Positions 1 through 5,349 of a stretch of DNA of 6,468 nucleotides are shown here, in pieces; position 1 is the first letter of the stretch; the number at the start of each line of letters is the position of its first letter. Origin of the DNA: Phormidesmis priestleyi (lineage in GTDB: Bacteria; Cyanobacteriota; Cyanobacteriia; Phormidesmidales; Phormidesmidaceae); contig QBMP01000251.1 of the NCBI GenBank assembly GCA_003242115.1, forward strand, positions 1 to 6,468, given 5' to 3'. The notes under the pieces were generated by a model. The model saw only the letters and a program-made list of their open reading frames with translations, had not been told where the DNA came from and ran no database searches. A program made the position numbers and the translations under genes.

Positions 1-8
1 TCGATCAT
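1..8 (-). CDS. Possible start of the gene after modA (modB candidate), cut by the window edge
   Basis: Only two complete codons are visible. An ATG on the minus strand (positions 8-6) overlaps the TGA stop of modA (7-5) as ATGA, and the frame reads Met-Ile and then runs off the window. ATGA overlaps are typical of translationally coupled genes. In bacterial molybdate operons the permease gene modB, or a modBC fusion in some cyanobacteria, usually follows modA. The product is therefore inferred from position alone; no ModB sequence can be seen. It could equally be a chance ATG. Confidence 0.33.
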
Positions 9-820
9 GGGGAGATTGGAATTGGGCCAAATCCAAAGGTTTGAAAGATTTTTTGGGCGGGTTCTGTAGTTAGGAAGGTAATGAAGGTTTGGGCAGCTTC
101 GGGATGCGAGGTGGCTTGAACAATGGCAATGGGATACTCAATGGGTGAGTGATCGGTTTCGGGGATAGTGAGTAGGACTTTGACTTGGTTGGAAAGAGCG
201 GCGTCGGTGGCGTAGACAATGCCTGCATCGGCACTGCCGCTTTCGACGGCTGAGAGGACATTGCGGACGCTGCTGCCAAATACAAATTTGGACTGCAAGG
301 GCTCTAATAAGGAGAGTTTTTCAAAGGCTTGTTTGGCATATTGTCCGGCAGGAACGCTACGAAACTCTCCGACTGCGAGGCGGCTGGTATCGGCTGAGCT
401 GAGCTGAGCTAGGTCGGTAATTTTGAGCGAAGAATCGGCTGGCGCAATCAGCACTAGCCGATTGGTGACTAAATTTTGCCGGGAGTTAGGGAGAATTAAG
501 TCCTTTTCGGCTAGGGCGTCCATTTGCTTAGCCGCTGCTGAAAAAAAGATATCGGCAGGGGCTCCCTGTTCGATCTGTTGCTGAAGTGCGCCAGAAGCGC
601 CAAAGTTGTAGCTGACAGTAATGTTGGGTTCTGCTGCGGTGAATTGGGGAGCGATCGCGTCTAGCGCATCTTGGAGGCTAGCTGCTGCCGATACGGTAAT
701 CGTTACCGGAGAGATCGCTGTTTTTTCGGCAGGCAATGGTAGAGATTGACGATTGCAGGCCGCGATCAGGCTAGTCAAACATAAGCTAATGAAAAAGCAA
801 ATCGTAAAGCGGCGGCTCAT
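5..820 (-). CDS. modA: Molybdate ABC transporter periplasmic substrate-binding lipoprotein ModA
   Basis: This protein captures molybdate (and probably tungstate) outside the inner membrane and hands it to the ModB permease. It is 271 aa, a full family length. The N-terminus is a lipoprotein signal: Arg3-Arg4, a hydrophobic stretch, then lipobox I-A-A-C with Cys22 as the lipidation site, so it should be membrane-anchored in the periplasm. Family landmarks are in order: SAAASL (44-49), FGASG (73-77), ADIFFSA (89-95), VPAGQYAK (156-163), SSVRN (183-187) and VYATD (202-206). By comparison with E. coli ModA, Ser48, Ser76, Ala158, Val185 and Tyr203 are the likely oxyanion contacts; this is an alignment by eye. 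The ATG at 820 gives the intact signal peptide, although no strong Shine-Dalgarno precedes it. No ModE-like palindrome is apparent in the 64 bp upstream. The coding sequence contains a pentanucleotide repeat near residue 140. Family assignment is secure; molybdate rather than another oxyanion is inferred from the family. Confidence 0.94.
   Translation of the reverse strand: MSRRFTICFFISLCLTSLIAACNRQSLPLPAEKTAISPVTITVSAAASLQDALDAIAPQFTAAEPNITVSYNFGASGALQQQIEQGAPADIFFSAAAKQMDALAEKDLILPNSRQNLVTNRLVLIAPADSSLKITDLAQLSSADTSRLAVGEFRSVPAGQYAKQAFEKLSLLEPLQSKFVFGSSVRNVLSAVESGSADAGIVYATDAALSNQVKVLLTIPETDHSPIEYPIAIVQATSHPEAAQTFITFLTTEPAQKIFQTFGFGPIPISP
393..411. repeat. Pentanucleotide tandem repeat inside modA
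   Basis: On the plus strand GCTGA occurs three times in a row from 393 to 407, followed by a partial fourth unit (GCTA). On the coding strand it spells L-A-Q-L-S-S-A around residues 137-144 of ModA, between conserved motifs. Because the unit is not a multiple of three, gain or loss of one unit would shift the reading frame. The tract is short, so a functional slippage role is unproven. Confidence 0.7.
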
Positions 821-884
821 GGCTGCACTGGATCAGTTGGTTGGGTTTTTCGGGAAGGATTTTGAGAAATTGCGTTGAGCTATG

Positions 885-1238
885 TTAAGCCAATTTGGCC
901 ATCTTTTCGTCTTCTTTCGCGCGAAAGCCAACCATCACAGCTTCACCATCTCTTTCAAACAGGGGACGCTTGAGCAGCATAGCATCTTGCGCAAAAGCTT
1001 CTATCCACTGCGCTTGCGTCCAGTCTTTTTTGGCTTCGCCGAGGGCTCTGTAGGAGCCTCCGGAGGTATTTCGCATGGGTTTGGAGGTGAGGGCAGTAAC
1101 CCACGCTGAAATCTTGCTTTCGGTCGGTGGATTCACTTTAGTGTCAATAAATTCGTAGGGAATGTCTTTTTCTTTGAGCCATGCTGTTGCCTTTTTGCAG
1201 GTGACGCAGTTAGGAATGCCGTAAACTTTTAAGCTCAT
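885..1238 (-). CDS. Spx/MgsR-YffB type ArsC-family thioredoxin-fold protein
   Basis: A small cytoplasmic protein of 117 aa, the usual length for YffB-like members of the ArsC/Spx family (PF03960). The N-terminal beta strand leads into a redox motif, YGIPNCVTCKKA (6-17), with Cys11 and Cys14 forming CxxC as in Spx and MgsR. Further family signatures are NTSG (57-60) with YRxLG (63-67), KRPLF (90-94), matching the family KRPL[LI] block, and VGF (103-105). Relatives are thiol-dependent arsenate reductases, RNA-polymerase-binding redox regulators (Spx) or poorly characterised proteins (YffB). Nothing here distinguishes these roles, and no arsenic-resistance genes lie nearby, so a true arsenate reductase function is doubtful. 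The ATG at 1238 places the redox motif at the normal distance from the N-terminus, but no clear Shine-Dalgarno precedes it. It lies 64 bp upstream of modA and 79 bp downstream of the hydrolase on the same strand, so co-transcription is possible. Family is sure; function is open. Confidence 0.9.
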   Translation of the reverse strand: MSLKVYGIPNCVTCKKATAWLKEKDIPYEFIDTKVNPPTESKISAWVTALTSKPMRNTSGGSYRALGEAKKDWTQAQWIEAFAQDAMLLKRPLFERDGEAVMVGFRAKEDEKMAKLA

Positions 1239-1317
1239 GGGTCAAGGATTGTAAGAGATAACAAAAATATCGTAACAGGATTTCTGTTGTGATGATAGCG
1301 ATGACGGATATGGCTGA

Positions 1318-3057
1318 CTATTGTGGTGCATCGGTGACTGCATCGGGCACGGTTTCAGTCGGAGCAGTGTCAGTCGGGGCGGGTTCTGTAACTGGCTGCA
1401 ACATCGCGGATGTCAGCATACTGACAATATAAAGCGGCAGCGGCTCTTGTCCGATCTGAGCGATAGAAGCATTATTTAAGGCGTCGCGATAGGCTGAATT
1501 TTGGTTGAGTTCGGCTTCCAGAAAGCCTAAGCTCAAGGCTTTGAGATAGCTGTAGGCCAAGGGAATATCGGCATTGACGAGCTGACTCGACAGCGCCGGA
1601 TCGGTGCCTTCAAAATCAATGGGATCGTAAATGTGAGAGCCGCCTTGAATGAGTGCCAAGTAATGATCAGGCGTTGGGGTAGTGGCGTCAGGGGGCTGAG
1701 TAGCCGTGCTTTCATTGAGCCAAATGAAGGGCTGAATTTGCTCTAGCAAGGCCGGGGCAACGGGGTCGGAAGTGCCAGAGACAATTAGGCTAGGAACGGC
1801 CAGTTGAGAGAAGCCAGCAGGGCCAAATAAGCTGCTAGTAACTGGGTTGAGGGCCATAACGGCTCGGATTCGAGGATCTCTGAGCGTTTCGCTAAACTGC
1901 TCAGGGGCGGCTAGAGCCGTGCATTGCAACAACATTGAAGGATTGGCGGCATTGAAGATAAAGTCTTCAGAAGCGCAGTTGGCTTGGAGATTGTCAAAGT
2001 TGAGCTGCGCGCCGCCAACGGCGAGGGCTGTGTAGCCGCCAAAGGAGTGACCGATGATGCCAATTCGGTTCATGTCCAAACGGCTGGCTATCGGGCCATT
2101 GGCAGTATTCATTCGGGTGAGTTCAGCTAACAGATAGGAGATATCGCGAGGGCGATCGCTAAATTCAGTCGGCTCAGAAATTTCATCATTAAAGCCTCTG
2201 AGCAAATCTTCTAACTGACGGCGATCGCTCCCTGGATGATCCAGCGCCGCCACGGCAAATCCATGACTGGCCAAATGCTCTGCGATATAGATAAAGCCTT
2301 TGCGATCGCCTGCTAACCCATGAGAAATCACAACCAAAGGCGCATTGTTAACAGTTTCTGGCAGGTAAAGGTCGGTGGTGAGCGATCGCCCCCGTTGCGA
2401 ATCTTCGATCATCAGCGTCTGCATCGTCACCGCATACGGGCCAGGTTCAGTGAGGGCGGTAATGTCCTGGGCACTCAGCGTATTAGCAGACGCAGCCTCA
2501 GACTGGGCGGCGATAGTATTGATCGCTCTGTTAGTATCGTTAATGAGCTGCGTAAACTCACCAAATGCCCGCAATCCGCGCTGAGCATCAATGCGAATAG
2601 CGCTGGTTGGAAACTTCTCGATCAGGCCAATTACCGAAAGTCCTTCTGGCTCAGCGGCGGCTAGCACGAGCGCACTTCGCAGCCCTTTGGCCCCGTCTAG
2701 TCGGCCTGCGGTTTGAATAATCGCACCAATAGAAGAGTATAAAAACTTGGAGATTTGCACCGGGCTGACATCCTGACGAGCCTGAAGCACCTGGCGAAAC
2801 TGCGATCGCTGCTCATCACTGAGCAACCTGAAGTAAAAGGAGAGTTCCCGGCTGATTTCACCGCGATCGCTGTAGGCCCGCAGCGCCTCTACCGTCACTG
2901 GCACCTCAAAAAAGCCGTAGGTCAACACCACCCGCTCGGCAGCCGCCGCCGGTTTGGCCGTCATTAAGGGCAGCGTCATTAGGGGCAGCAGCCCGCTCAG
3001 GCAGGTGCCAATCAGTAAGTTTGAAAGTCGTGAAAGGCGACGAGTCAGTGGGGGCAT
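1318..3057 (-). CDS. Exported DUF1400 + alpha/beta hydrolase (PAF-acetylhydrolase-like), cyanobacterial type
   Basis: A putative secreted or periplasmic serine hydrolase of 579 aa from the chosen start. An Arg-Arg N-terminus, a hydrophobic stretch and an AKPAAAA-ER junction form a type I signal peptide with cleavage near residue 40. DUF1400 follows at about 41-165, beginning VVLTYGFFEVPV and ending near FPTSAIRID. The alpha/beta-hydrolase domain runs from about 230 to 530, with oxyanion motif SHGLAG (245-250), nucleophile elbow GHSFGG (336-341, Ser338), acid Asp431 in GTSDPVAP and His474 in GGSHIY. The catalytic triad is thus complete. Two cysteines (361 and 379) in the lid region could form a periplasmic disulfide. 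The last ~24 residues are a Pro/Thr/acidic tail, probably disordered. The frame is open back to an ATG at 3129, which would add 24 residues (FQLF twice, encoded by an AT-rich repeat). I prefer 3057 because it gives a normal signal peptide and has AAGAG 10 nt upstream. Lipase/esterase-type activity is inferred; the substrate is unknown. Confidence 0.88.
   Translation of the reverse strand: MPPLTRRLSRLSNLLIGTCLSGLLPLMTLPLMTAKPAAAAERVVLTYGFFEVPVTVEALRAYSDRGEISRELSFYFRLLSDEQRSQFRQVLQARQDVSPVQISKFLYSSIGAIIQTAGRLDGAKGLRSALVLAAAEPEGLSVIGLIEKFPTSAIRIDAQRGLRAFGEFTQLINDTNRAINTIAAQSEAASANTLSAQDITALTEPGPYAVTMQTLMIEDSQRGRSLTTDLYLPETVNNAPLVVISHGLAGDRKGFIYIAEHLASHGFAVAALDHPGSDRRQLEDLLRGFNDEISEPTEFSDRPRDISYLLAELTRMNTANGPIASRLDMNRIGIIGHSFGGYTALAVGGAQLNFDNLQANCASEDFIFNAANPSMLLQCTALAAPEQFSETLRDPRIRAVMALNPVTSSLFGPAGFSQLAVPSLIVSGTSDPVAPALLEQIQPFIWLNESTATQPPDATTPTPDHYLALIQGGSHIYDPIDFEGTDPALSSQLVNADIPLAYSYLKALSLGFLEAELNQNSAYRDALNNASIAQIGQEPLPLYIVSMLTSAMLQPVTEPAPTDTAPTETVPDAVTDAPQ
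2152..2870. repeat. Cluster of six HIP1 octamers (GCGATCGC)
   Basis: GCGATCGC occurs at 2152-2159, 2221-2228, 2302-2309, 2382-2389, 2802-2809 and 2863-2870, all within the hydrolase gene. Four more copies lie at 651-658 (modA), 4382-4389 (monooxygenase start), 5564-5571 and 5755-5762 (transporter). HIP1 is a dispersed palindrome characteristic of many cyanobacterial genomes, and this is the main taxonomic clue in the window. Confidence 0.93.
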
Positions 3058-3067
3058 GGGGGTAAGG

Positions 3068-3072
3068 CTCTT
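3068..3072 (-). promoter_or_regulatory. Weak Shine-Dalgarno supporting the hydrolase start at 3057
   Basis: AAGAG on the minus strand ends 10 nt before the ATG at 3057. It is short and slightly distant. It still favours this ATG over the upstream in-frame one at 3129, whose preceding sequence offers no comparable purine run at a suitable distance. Confidence 0.35.
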
Positions 3073-3073
3073 A

Positions 3074-3097
3074 AATAATTGAAAAAATAACTGAAAA
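3074..3097. repeat. 12-bp AT-rich tandem repeat upstream of the hydrolase
   Basis: Two adjacent 12-mers on the plus strand, AATAATTGAAAA (3074-3085) and AATAACTGAAAA (3086-3097), differ at one base. They sit 17-40 bp upstream of the preferred start of the DUF1400 hydrolase gene, in the leader between it and the monooxygenase gene. If translation began at 3129 they would encode a duplicated FQLF. The low-GC composition fits untranslated or promoter DNA better than coding DNA. Confidence 0.7.
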
Positions 3098-3150
3098 TGA
3101 CCGGCCAATCGTAGAAGGCCGATGCACAAAGCAGATCGTCTTCTAGTAGA

Positions 3151-4401
3151 TTAGCGGTTGAGATGCACCGGCAACACCCCTTCGCGCAGTCCTTTTTGAT
3201 CATGGAGCCAAATATTTTGAGCAAAGGTGAAGCGGCCAAATAGCGAGGCTACTGCTTTAAACCCTAAATACGGCAATCCGGGCCGAGAGATAAATTCTAC
3301 CTTTCGCCACTCGGCTAGCTGCATTTTCTGCACAGCCATTATCTCCGGCTGGCGTTCAGCCTGAATCGCTTGCAGCACCTGAGCAGAGATCGGCTGATTG
3401 TCCAATCCCAAACCATCGGAGGAAAATTGATTAGCGACAACAATTGCATCGCGTAAAGCCATATTGATGCCTTGGGCGCGGTTAGGAGCCATCGGATGCG
3501 CCGCATCACCGATTAACAGCAGTCCTGGAATGCTCCACTGTGGGCAACAACCCACCTGCACATCTAAATAAATGGGGCCTTCAAGATCATCTTTATGCTG
3601 CCGAAAGTAAGCAGCCAAATCCGCCGGTAGCGCTTGGGCAAATGCCTCTATCCAATCTCTCTCTTTGAGCTTGGCTAAGCCGCCTTTGTGCTGCGTACTT
3701 TTTTCAACAATCCAGCCTATTTGCAGCCGCCCATCCCAAGAAGGATAAAAAGCAAACTGACTATTGGGCTGAAGGCAAGCAACAAAGGGCGTTTCGTGAG
3801 CTAATGACATCGGTGCGGGCAGCTTAAACCACAGCACGTCAAACTGAGCAGGCGATGGCGTAGCCTTCCAAGGGAATCGCTGCATTTCTAACCCCGCTAG
3901 CTTTCGCAATCGAGAATAGCGGCCATCGCCAGCAATCACACAATCCGCAGCAAAGGCTCTGCTTTCACCCTCACAAACGGCCTGCACGCCAGTCACAACC
4001 CCCGACTCATCCCGCGACAATTCTGTAACCTGCCATCCCAGAAAAAGCTCAAAATTTGGTAGCTGTTGAGCTTTTTCTACTATCGCCTTCAGCAGCGCCC
4101 CCTGATTGATAATCTGCGTCGCTACGCCCTTATTCTCCGGCTCTATCACCCGCATCCGTCGCTGAGATCCCACATAAAAGTCCCAAGATGTCAGTTGCCG
4201 AGCCGGAATTGCCTCAAAAGTCTCCTTTAGACCCATCTCATACAGCGCCGCTAGCCCCGCAGGCATCAGTCCCTCACCGCGAAAAACCCGATCAAACGCA
4301 GTTTCTTGCTCAATCAGTGTTACCTTCATTCCCTGCTGAGCCAGCAATAGAGCCGTTGCGGCACCGGCTGGGCCTGCACCTGCGATCGCGACATGTTTCA
4401 T
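3151..4401 (-). CDS. FAD-dependent monooxygenase / oxidoreductase of the PHBH fold (FAD_binding_3 type)
   Basis: A cytoplasmic class A flavoprotein of 416 aa from the ATG at 4401, predicted to use FAD and NAD(P)H to hydroxylate or otherwise oxidise an organic substrate. All three family fingerprints are present: the dinucleotide-binding GxGxxG as GAGPAG (8-13) with the ribose-binding Glu31 in LIEQ; the DG motif AGDGRYSRLR (157-166); and the GD motif LIGDAAHPMAP (296-306) followed by QGIN (310-313). FRGEGL (40-45) matches the conserved Arg loop near FAD. There is no membrane segment. A TTG at 4416 in the same frame would add five residues (MIGIA) and overlap the HAD stop codon by 4 bp. The ATG is preferred because AGG lies 7 nt before it and KHVAIAGAG is the usual start of such proteins. 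The tight spacing to the HAD gene implies one transcript. Length and motifs look intact. The substrate cannot be inferred; UbiH-like, aromatic-compound and geranylgeranyl-reductase-like relatives share the same motifs. Confidence 0.9.
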   Translation of the reverse strand: MKHVAIAGAGPAGAATALLLAQQGMKVTLIEQETAFDRVFRGEGLMPAGLAALYEMGLKETFEAIPARQLTSWDFYVGSQRRMRVIEPENKGVATQIINQGALLKAIVEKAQQLPNFELFLGWQVTELSRDESGVVTGVQAVCEGESRAFAADCVIAGDGRYSRLRKLAGLEMQRFPWKATPSPAQFDVLWFKLPAPMSLAHETPFVACLQPNSQFAFYPSWDGRLQIGWIVEKSTQHKGGLAKLKERDWIEAFAQALPADLAAYFRQHKDDLEGPIYLDVQVGCCPQWSIPGLLLIGDAAHPMAPNRAQGINMALRDAIVVANQFSSDGLGLDNQPISAQVLQAIQAERQPEIMAVQKMQLAEWRKVEFISRPGLPYLGFKAVASLFGRFTFAQNIWLHDQKGLREGVLPVHLNR

Positions 4402-4408
4402 AGCAATA

Positions 4409-4411
4409 CCT
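4409..4411 (-). promoter_or_regulatory. Shine-Dalgarno AGG selecting the monooxygenase ATG
   Basis: AGG on the minus strand sits 7 nt before the ATG at 4401 and just past the HAD stop codon (4415-4413). It supports the ATG over the in-frame TTG at 4416. Only three bases match, so the support is modest. Confidence 0.4.
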
Positions 4412-4412
4412 A

Positions 4413-5261
4413 TCAATCCGGATTAGCTTTGTCAAAAGTGGGCGACAGAAGGCCAGCTATCAGTTCTGCTGTAATCTGTTGCACGCTGTCTAGCACTACT
4501 ATTGCACCCTCGGCTTTGAGCTGTTCGCTATAGCTAGCTCGATAAGTGACCGCTTGCTGAGCATGGGGCGGTAAAATGCCAATGGCTAACCACTGACGCT
4601 CTGGAAATTGTGTCTTAGCTCTAGCAATCGTTTTCATATCAGCAGCGGTATCGCCTGCATAGATCACGGGTAGATTTTTGGTTGCTACATTTTGCGCTTC
4701 TATGGTTTGTGCTTCTATGTTTTGTTCTTCTACCTGGCGTACAGCCATCATCAGTCCGGTTGGATCGGGCTTGCTAGGAGCATCTTCCATTGCGATCAAA
4801 ATGGGTGATTGAAGACTCAGGCGACGCTGAAGAACAAAGTTGGCCGATCCTTGAGTGGCTCCACTAAAAAAAGCGTAGGGAATGCCGGATTGAGCGAGGG
4901 TTTGCAGGTAGGCTTTGTCCATCAACAGGGGCTCATCAGCGATATAGCCTGTCCACTGCTCAGGATCTTCTGTGTCAGGGCCACGATATTGTTTTTGAAA
5001 ATAATCAACAATCTCTTCGTAGAGCGTGTCCGGCTTGGGCTGCTGCTGTCGCTCAAAGGACCGATGAATCATCGCTTCAGAAGCTTTCCAATCGTTATTC
5101 CAAATGCCCTCACGTTTGAGGTTGTCAATATCTTCTATTGTCGGTCGGCAACTGCCATTGGTGTAGTGCTCTACCGTATCTGCTATTGCCCGCCGGTAGG
5201 AGCCCCCGACATCTCTAATCACGCCATCGATATCAAATACGGCTATGGCAATAGGTGTCAT
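4413..5261 (-). CDS. HAD-superfamily hydrolase, subfamily IA (resembles the TIGR01548 cyanobacterial/archaeal clade)
   Basis: Predicted cytoplasmic phosphatase or related phosphotransferase, 282 aa. All HAD catalytic motifs are visible: motif I FDIDGVIRD with nucleophile Asp10 and acid/base Asp12; motif II FFSGAT with Ser133; motif III SKPDP with Lys164; and motif IV YAGDTAADM with Asp204 and Asp208. Residues of about 16-110 form an alpha-helical cap of the IA type. The run DGVIRDVGGSYRRAI and the spacing remind me of the small HAD-SF-IA-hyp1 clade reported from cyanobacteria and haloarchaea; this is recollection, not a search. A 5-residue repeat at 177-196 lengthens the loop between motifs III and IV. 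The ATG at 5261 is preceded by AGAGGA with a 10-nt spacer and places motif I at the normal N-terminal position. The gene abuts the FAD monooxygenase downstream and is divergent from the transporter. The substrate is unknown. Confidence 0.9.
   Translation of the reverse strand: MTPIAIAVFDIDGVIRDVGGSYRRAIADTVEHYTNGSCRPTIEDIDNLKREGIWNNDWKASEAMIHRSFERQQQPKPDTLYEEIVDYFQKQYRGPDTEDPEQWTGYIADEPLLMDKAYLQTLAQSGIPYAFFSGATQGSANFVLQRRLSLQSPILIAMEDAPSKPDPTGLMMAVRQVEEQNIEAQTIEAQNVATKNLPVIYAGDTAADMKTIARAKTQFPERQWLAIGILPPHAQQAVTYRASYSEQLKAEGAIVVLDSVQQITAELIAGLLSPTFDKANPD
4674..4733. repeat. In-frame 15-bp minisatellite in the HAD gene
   Basis: Four consecutive 15-bp units lie at 4674-4688, 4689-4703, 4704-4718 and 4719-4733. 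The middle two share 12 of 13 bases over their core (4691-4703 and 4706-4718), the fourth is close, and the first is degenerate. They encode four five-residue steps: VEEQN, IEAQT, IEAQN, VATKN (residues 177-196). The unit is a multiple of three, so copy-number change would keep the frame and only alter a surface loop before motif IV. Confidence 0.8.
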
Positions 5262-5272
5262 TCTTCTTTATT

Positions 5273-5322
5273 CCTCTAAAATGGCCTCAGAATGGCCTCT
5301 AAAATAGCCTTATAGAATGGCT
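5273..5322. repeat. Direct repeat in the HAD/transporter divergent intergenic region
   Basis: CCTCTAAAAT[G/A]GCCT occurs at 5273-5287 and 5296-5310, differing at one base. Similarity continues as CAGAATGGC versus TATAGAATGGC, so the true unit is about 23-25 bp and the two copies fill nearly the whole gap between the HAD start and the upstream ATG at 5317. Within it the heptamer ATGGCCT or a close variant recurs at 5281, 5292, 5304 and 5317. The array covers the HAD ribosome-binding site and the possible promoters of both genes. It could be an operator pair or a simple tandem duplication. Confidence 0.7.
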
Positions 5323-5328
5323 AAACAA
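5301..5328 (-). promoter_or_regulatory. Tentative promoter for the HAD-monooxygenase pair
   Basis: On the minus strand TTGTTT (5328-5323) and TATTTT (5306-5301) are separated by 16 nt, giving a predicted transcript start near 5294 and a leader of about 32 nt that contains the AGAGGA ribosome-binding site. The two boxes match consensus at only 3/6 and 4/6 positions, so this is a suggestion. Confidence 0.22.
5311..5318 (+). promoter_or_regulatory. Tentative -10 element for the transporter gene
   Basis: TATAGAAT (5311-5318) resembles a -10 box. Transcription would start near 5324, leaving a leader of about 26 nt before the ATG at 5350 and excluding the ATG at 5317. No good -35 hexamer is seen at the right distance, which some cyanobacterial promoters also lack. 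It overlaps the tentative promoter on the other strand. Confidence 0.25.
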
Positions 5329-5340
5329 TCATCACTCAGC

Positions 5341-5344
5341 GGAG
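5341..5344 (+). promoter_or_regulatory. Shine-Dalgarno GGAG that decides the transporter start
   Basis: GGAG is followed by a 5-nt spacer (CAAAT) and the ATG at 5350. The in-frame ATG at 5317 has only AT-rich sequence (TATAGA) directly upstream. This is the main reason for preferring 5350. Confidence 0.55.
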
Positions 5345-5349
5345 CAAAT

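Noticed and set aside
393..411. Reading the short GCTGA repeats as a CRISPR-like or origin iteron array
   Set aside because: The units are 5 bp, without spacers and inside a coding gene, so neither a CRISPR array nor an origin fits.
1248..1253. TACAAT on the minus strand as a -10 box for the Spx-like gene
   Set aside because: It would start transcription only a few bases before the ATG, and no -35 box lies at the right distance.
1274..1288. AACAG-N5-CTGTT hairpin after the hydrolase stop, followed on the minus strand by ACGATATTTTTG, as a terminator
   Set aside because: The stem is only 5 bp and mostly A/T, and the T-run starts six bases later. It is too weak to call an intrinsic terminator.
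2320..2664. 114-codon plus-strand open frame antisense to the hydrolase
   Set aside because: It lies wholly inside a well-supported gene, has no ribosome-binding site or recognisable motif, and is an expected shadow of GC-rich codons.
3045..3239. 64-codon minus-strand frame bridging the monooxygenase end and hydrolase start
   Set aside because: It is out of frame with both clear genes, with no motif and cysteine-rich random-looking sequence.
1318..5261. The minus-strand genes as a defence or biosynthetic island
   Set aside because: The proteins are common metabolic and envelope families with intact cyanobacterial signatures. No nuclease, toxin, NRPS/PKS or other hallmark is present.
4809..5279. 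156-codon plus-strand open frame antisense to the HAD gene
   Set aside because: The opposite strand carries all HAD motifs in order. This frame shows no family motif and ends inside the divergent control region.
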